Positions 4,855 through 5,771 of a stretch of DNA of 5,771 nucleotides are shown here, piece by piece. The DNA is taken from the NCBI GenBank assembly GCA_021849435.1, contig JAJZSX010000049.1, positions 5,295-11,065 on the forward strand. Reading direction: 5' to 3'. Each line of letters starts with the position of its first letter. The first letter of the stretch is position 1. The translations under genes and the position numbers were made by a program. Source of the DNA: Actinomycetes bacterium (GTDB taxonomy: Bacteria > Actinomycetota > Acidimicrobiia > Acidimicrobiales > RAAP-2). The notes below the pieces were generated by a model, which was not told the origin of the DNA, did no database searches, and was given only the letters and a program-made list of their open reading frames with translations.

Positions 4855-5453
4855 CCGAGACAGTCGACCTGTGGGTCGATCCCGTGTGCCCCTGGGCGTG
4901 GATGACCTCACGCTGGCTCCTCGAGGCGGCCACCGTGCGCGACCTCGATGTGCGCGTCCACGTCATGAGCCTCGCCGTCTTGAACGAGGGCCGCGACCTG
5001 TCCGCGGAGTATATCGATCTGATGCGCCGCGCGTGGGGCCCGGTGCGAGTCCTGATCGCCGCCGAGCAGCGCTACGGCGAGGACGTGATCGAGCCTCTCT
5101 ACAGTGCGATGGGGCAGCACTACCACGTGCGCGGCGTGCACGACCTCGACGCCGTCAGCGTGAACGCTCTCGTGGACCGGGGGCTCGACACGCGCCTCGC
5201 TGAGGCCGCCACCGACCCGTCGTTCGACGAGGCCCTGCGCGCCAGTCACCACCGGGGAATGGACCCCGTCGGCGACGACGTGGGAACTCCGGTCATCCAC
5301 GTGGGCGAGGTCGCGTTCTTCGGGCCGGTGGTGACACCGGCTCCGAAAGGCGAGGCCGCCGGCCGGCTCTACGATGGCGTCGTGGCGGTCGCCGCTACGC
5401 CGGGCTTCTACGAACTCAAGCGCACCCGAACGAAAGGACCCGACTTCTCATGA
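4851..5453 (+). CDS. DsbA-fold oxidoreductase, Rv2466c-like (mycothiol-dependent reductase family)
   Basis: The 200-residue protein resembles Mycobacterium tuberculosis Rv2466c, a cytoplasmic DsbA-fold enzyme that uses mycothiol and reduces disulfides and some nitro compounds. Shared stretches include WVDPVCPWAWMTSRWLLE (8-25), VHVMSLAVLNE (37-47), RAWGPVRVLIAAEQ (60-73), SHHRGMDPVGDDVGTPVIHV (132-151) and FYELKRTRT (186-194). C13 is the nucleophilic cysteine and P147 in GTPVIH is the cis-proline facing the active site. The motif is CPWA rather than the CPWC of Rv2466c, so there is no resolving cysteine and a monothiol, mycothiol-linked mechanism is likely. No signal peptide is seen. The GTG start overlaps the M20 stop. 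The same frame is open far upstream inside the M20 gene, but similarity begins at this GTG. The end overlaps the next gene by ATGA. Confidence 0.93.
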   Translation: MTETVDLWVDPVCPWAWMTSRWLLEAATVRDLDVRVHVMSLAVLNEGRDLSAEYIDLMRRAWGPVRVLIAAEQRYGEDVIEPLYSAMGQHYHVRGVHDLDAVSVNALVDRGLDTRLAEAATDPSFDEALRASHHRGMDPVGDDVGTPVIHVGEVAFFGPVVTPAPKGEAAGRLYDGVVAVAATPGFYELKRTRTKGPDFS

Positions 5454-5771
5454 TTACCCGCACCCTCACCCCCTCGTCCACCCCGGTGCAGTACACCGCC
5501 AACGATGACGCCTCGCGGGCGGTGATCGTGATCCAAGAGGCCTTCGGGGTCAACGACCACATTCGCAACGTCGCGGAACGATTCGCCGAACACGGCTTCT
5601 TCGCCGTCGCGCCCGATCTCTTCCACCGCACGGGGTCGCCCGAAATGCCCTACGACGACTTCCCCGAGGCGATGTCCGCGGTCGGCACCCTGACCGCTCC
5701 AGGTCTCCACGACGACCTGATGGCGGCCGCCGACTTCCTAGCCGGACGTGGATTCTCGCGCGAGTCCGGCG
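5450..5771 (+). CDS. Dienelactone-hydrolase-family alpha/beta hydrolase (3' end cut by window)
   Basis: The first 107 residues are present. Residues 24-60 match the start of the dienelactone hydrolase fold: AVIVIQEAFGVNDHIRNVAE, then RFAEHGFFAVAPDLFHR. E30 corresponds to the conserved glutamate that holds the nucleophilic cysteine in Pseudomonas dienelactone hydrolase (E36). The catalytic Cys/Ser, Asp and His lie beyond the window, so activity cannot be judged. In chloroaromatic degradation these enzymes open dienelactones, but most family members have unknown substrates and no such pathway is visible here. The ATG at 5450 overlaps the previous stop (ATGA). GAAAGGA at 5432-5438, inside the upstream gene, is a good ribosome binding site 11 nt before it. 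This makes it the fifth gene of the operon. Confidence 0.92.
   Translation, partial: MITRTLTPSSTPVQYTANDDASRAVIVIQEAFGVNDHIRNVAERFAEHGFFAVAPDLFHRTGSPEMPYDDFPEAMSAVGTLTAPGLHDDLMAAADFLAGRGFSRESG

Noticed and set aside
1..5771. CRISPR array, tRNA, rRNA, attachment site or origin
   Set aside because: No regularly spaced repeats, cloverleaf, rRNA motifs or iteron clusters were seen on either strand.

Overview
This is a GC-rich window with the style of an actinobacterium, and a member of Acidimicrobiia is my best guess. Three things support this: a MurT/GatD peptidoglycan-amidation pair, a homologue of the mycothiol-dependent reductase Rv2466c, and a small RNA with the structure of the actinobacterial 6C family. 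The genus cannot be told from the sequence.

Layout. Positions 1-1223 (minus strand) hold murT, cut by the window edge. The first codons of gatD appear to overlap its end. Together these proteins amidate the D-Glu of lipid II. Positions 1224-1885 have no intact protein gene but are not empty. About 1419-1664 (minus) is the decayed 3' end of an IS200/IS605- or IS607-type tnpB, with the zinc ribbon and last RuvC aspartate still readable. About 1728-1811 (minus) is a 6C-type small RNA: two hairpins, each with exactly six C in the loop, the second acting as the terminator. The AT-richer stretch 1812-1885 holds back-to-back promoters for the small RNA and the LysR gene, with a 7-bp inverted repeat touching both.

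Positions 1886-5771 (plus) are five tightly packed genes: a LysR-family regulator, a HhH-GPD (AlkA-type) DNA glycosylase, an M20 metallopeptidase, a DsbA-fold oxidoreductase of the Rv2466c type, and the start of a dienelactone-hydrolase-family protein. Three of the four junctions are 4-bp GTGA or ATGA overlaps and the fourth gap is 9 bp, so this reads as one translationally coupled operon. The products suggest handling of electrophilic or alkylating compounds (base repair, thiol-dependent reduction, hydrolases), possibly sensed by the LysR protein. That theme is inference.

Both murT and the LysR gene have a TANNNT -10 element exactly 6 nt before the start codon and no Shine-Dalgarno, which suggests leaderless transcripts. 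The most notable item is the 6C-type RNA, found by eye from its paired C6 loops.
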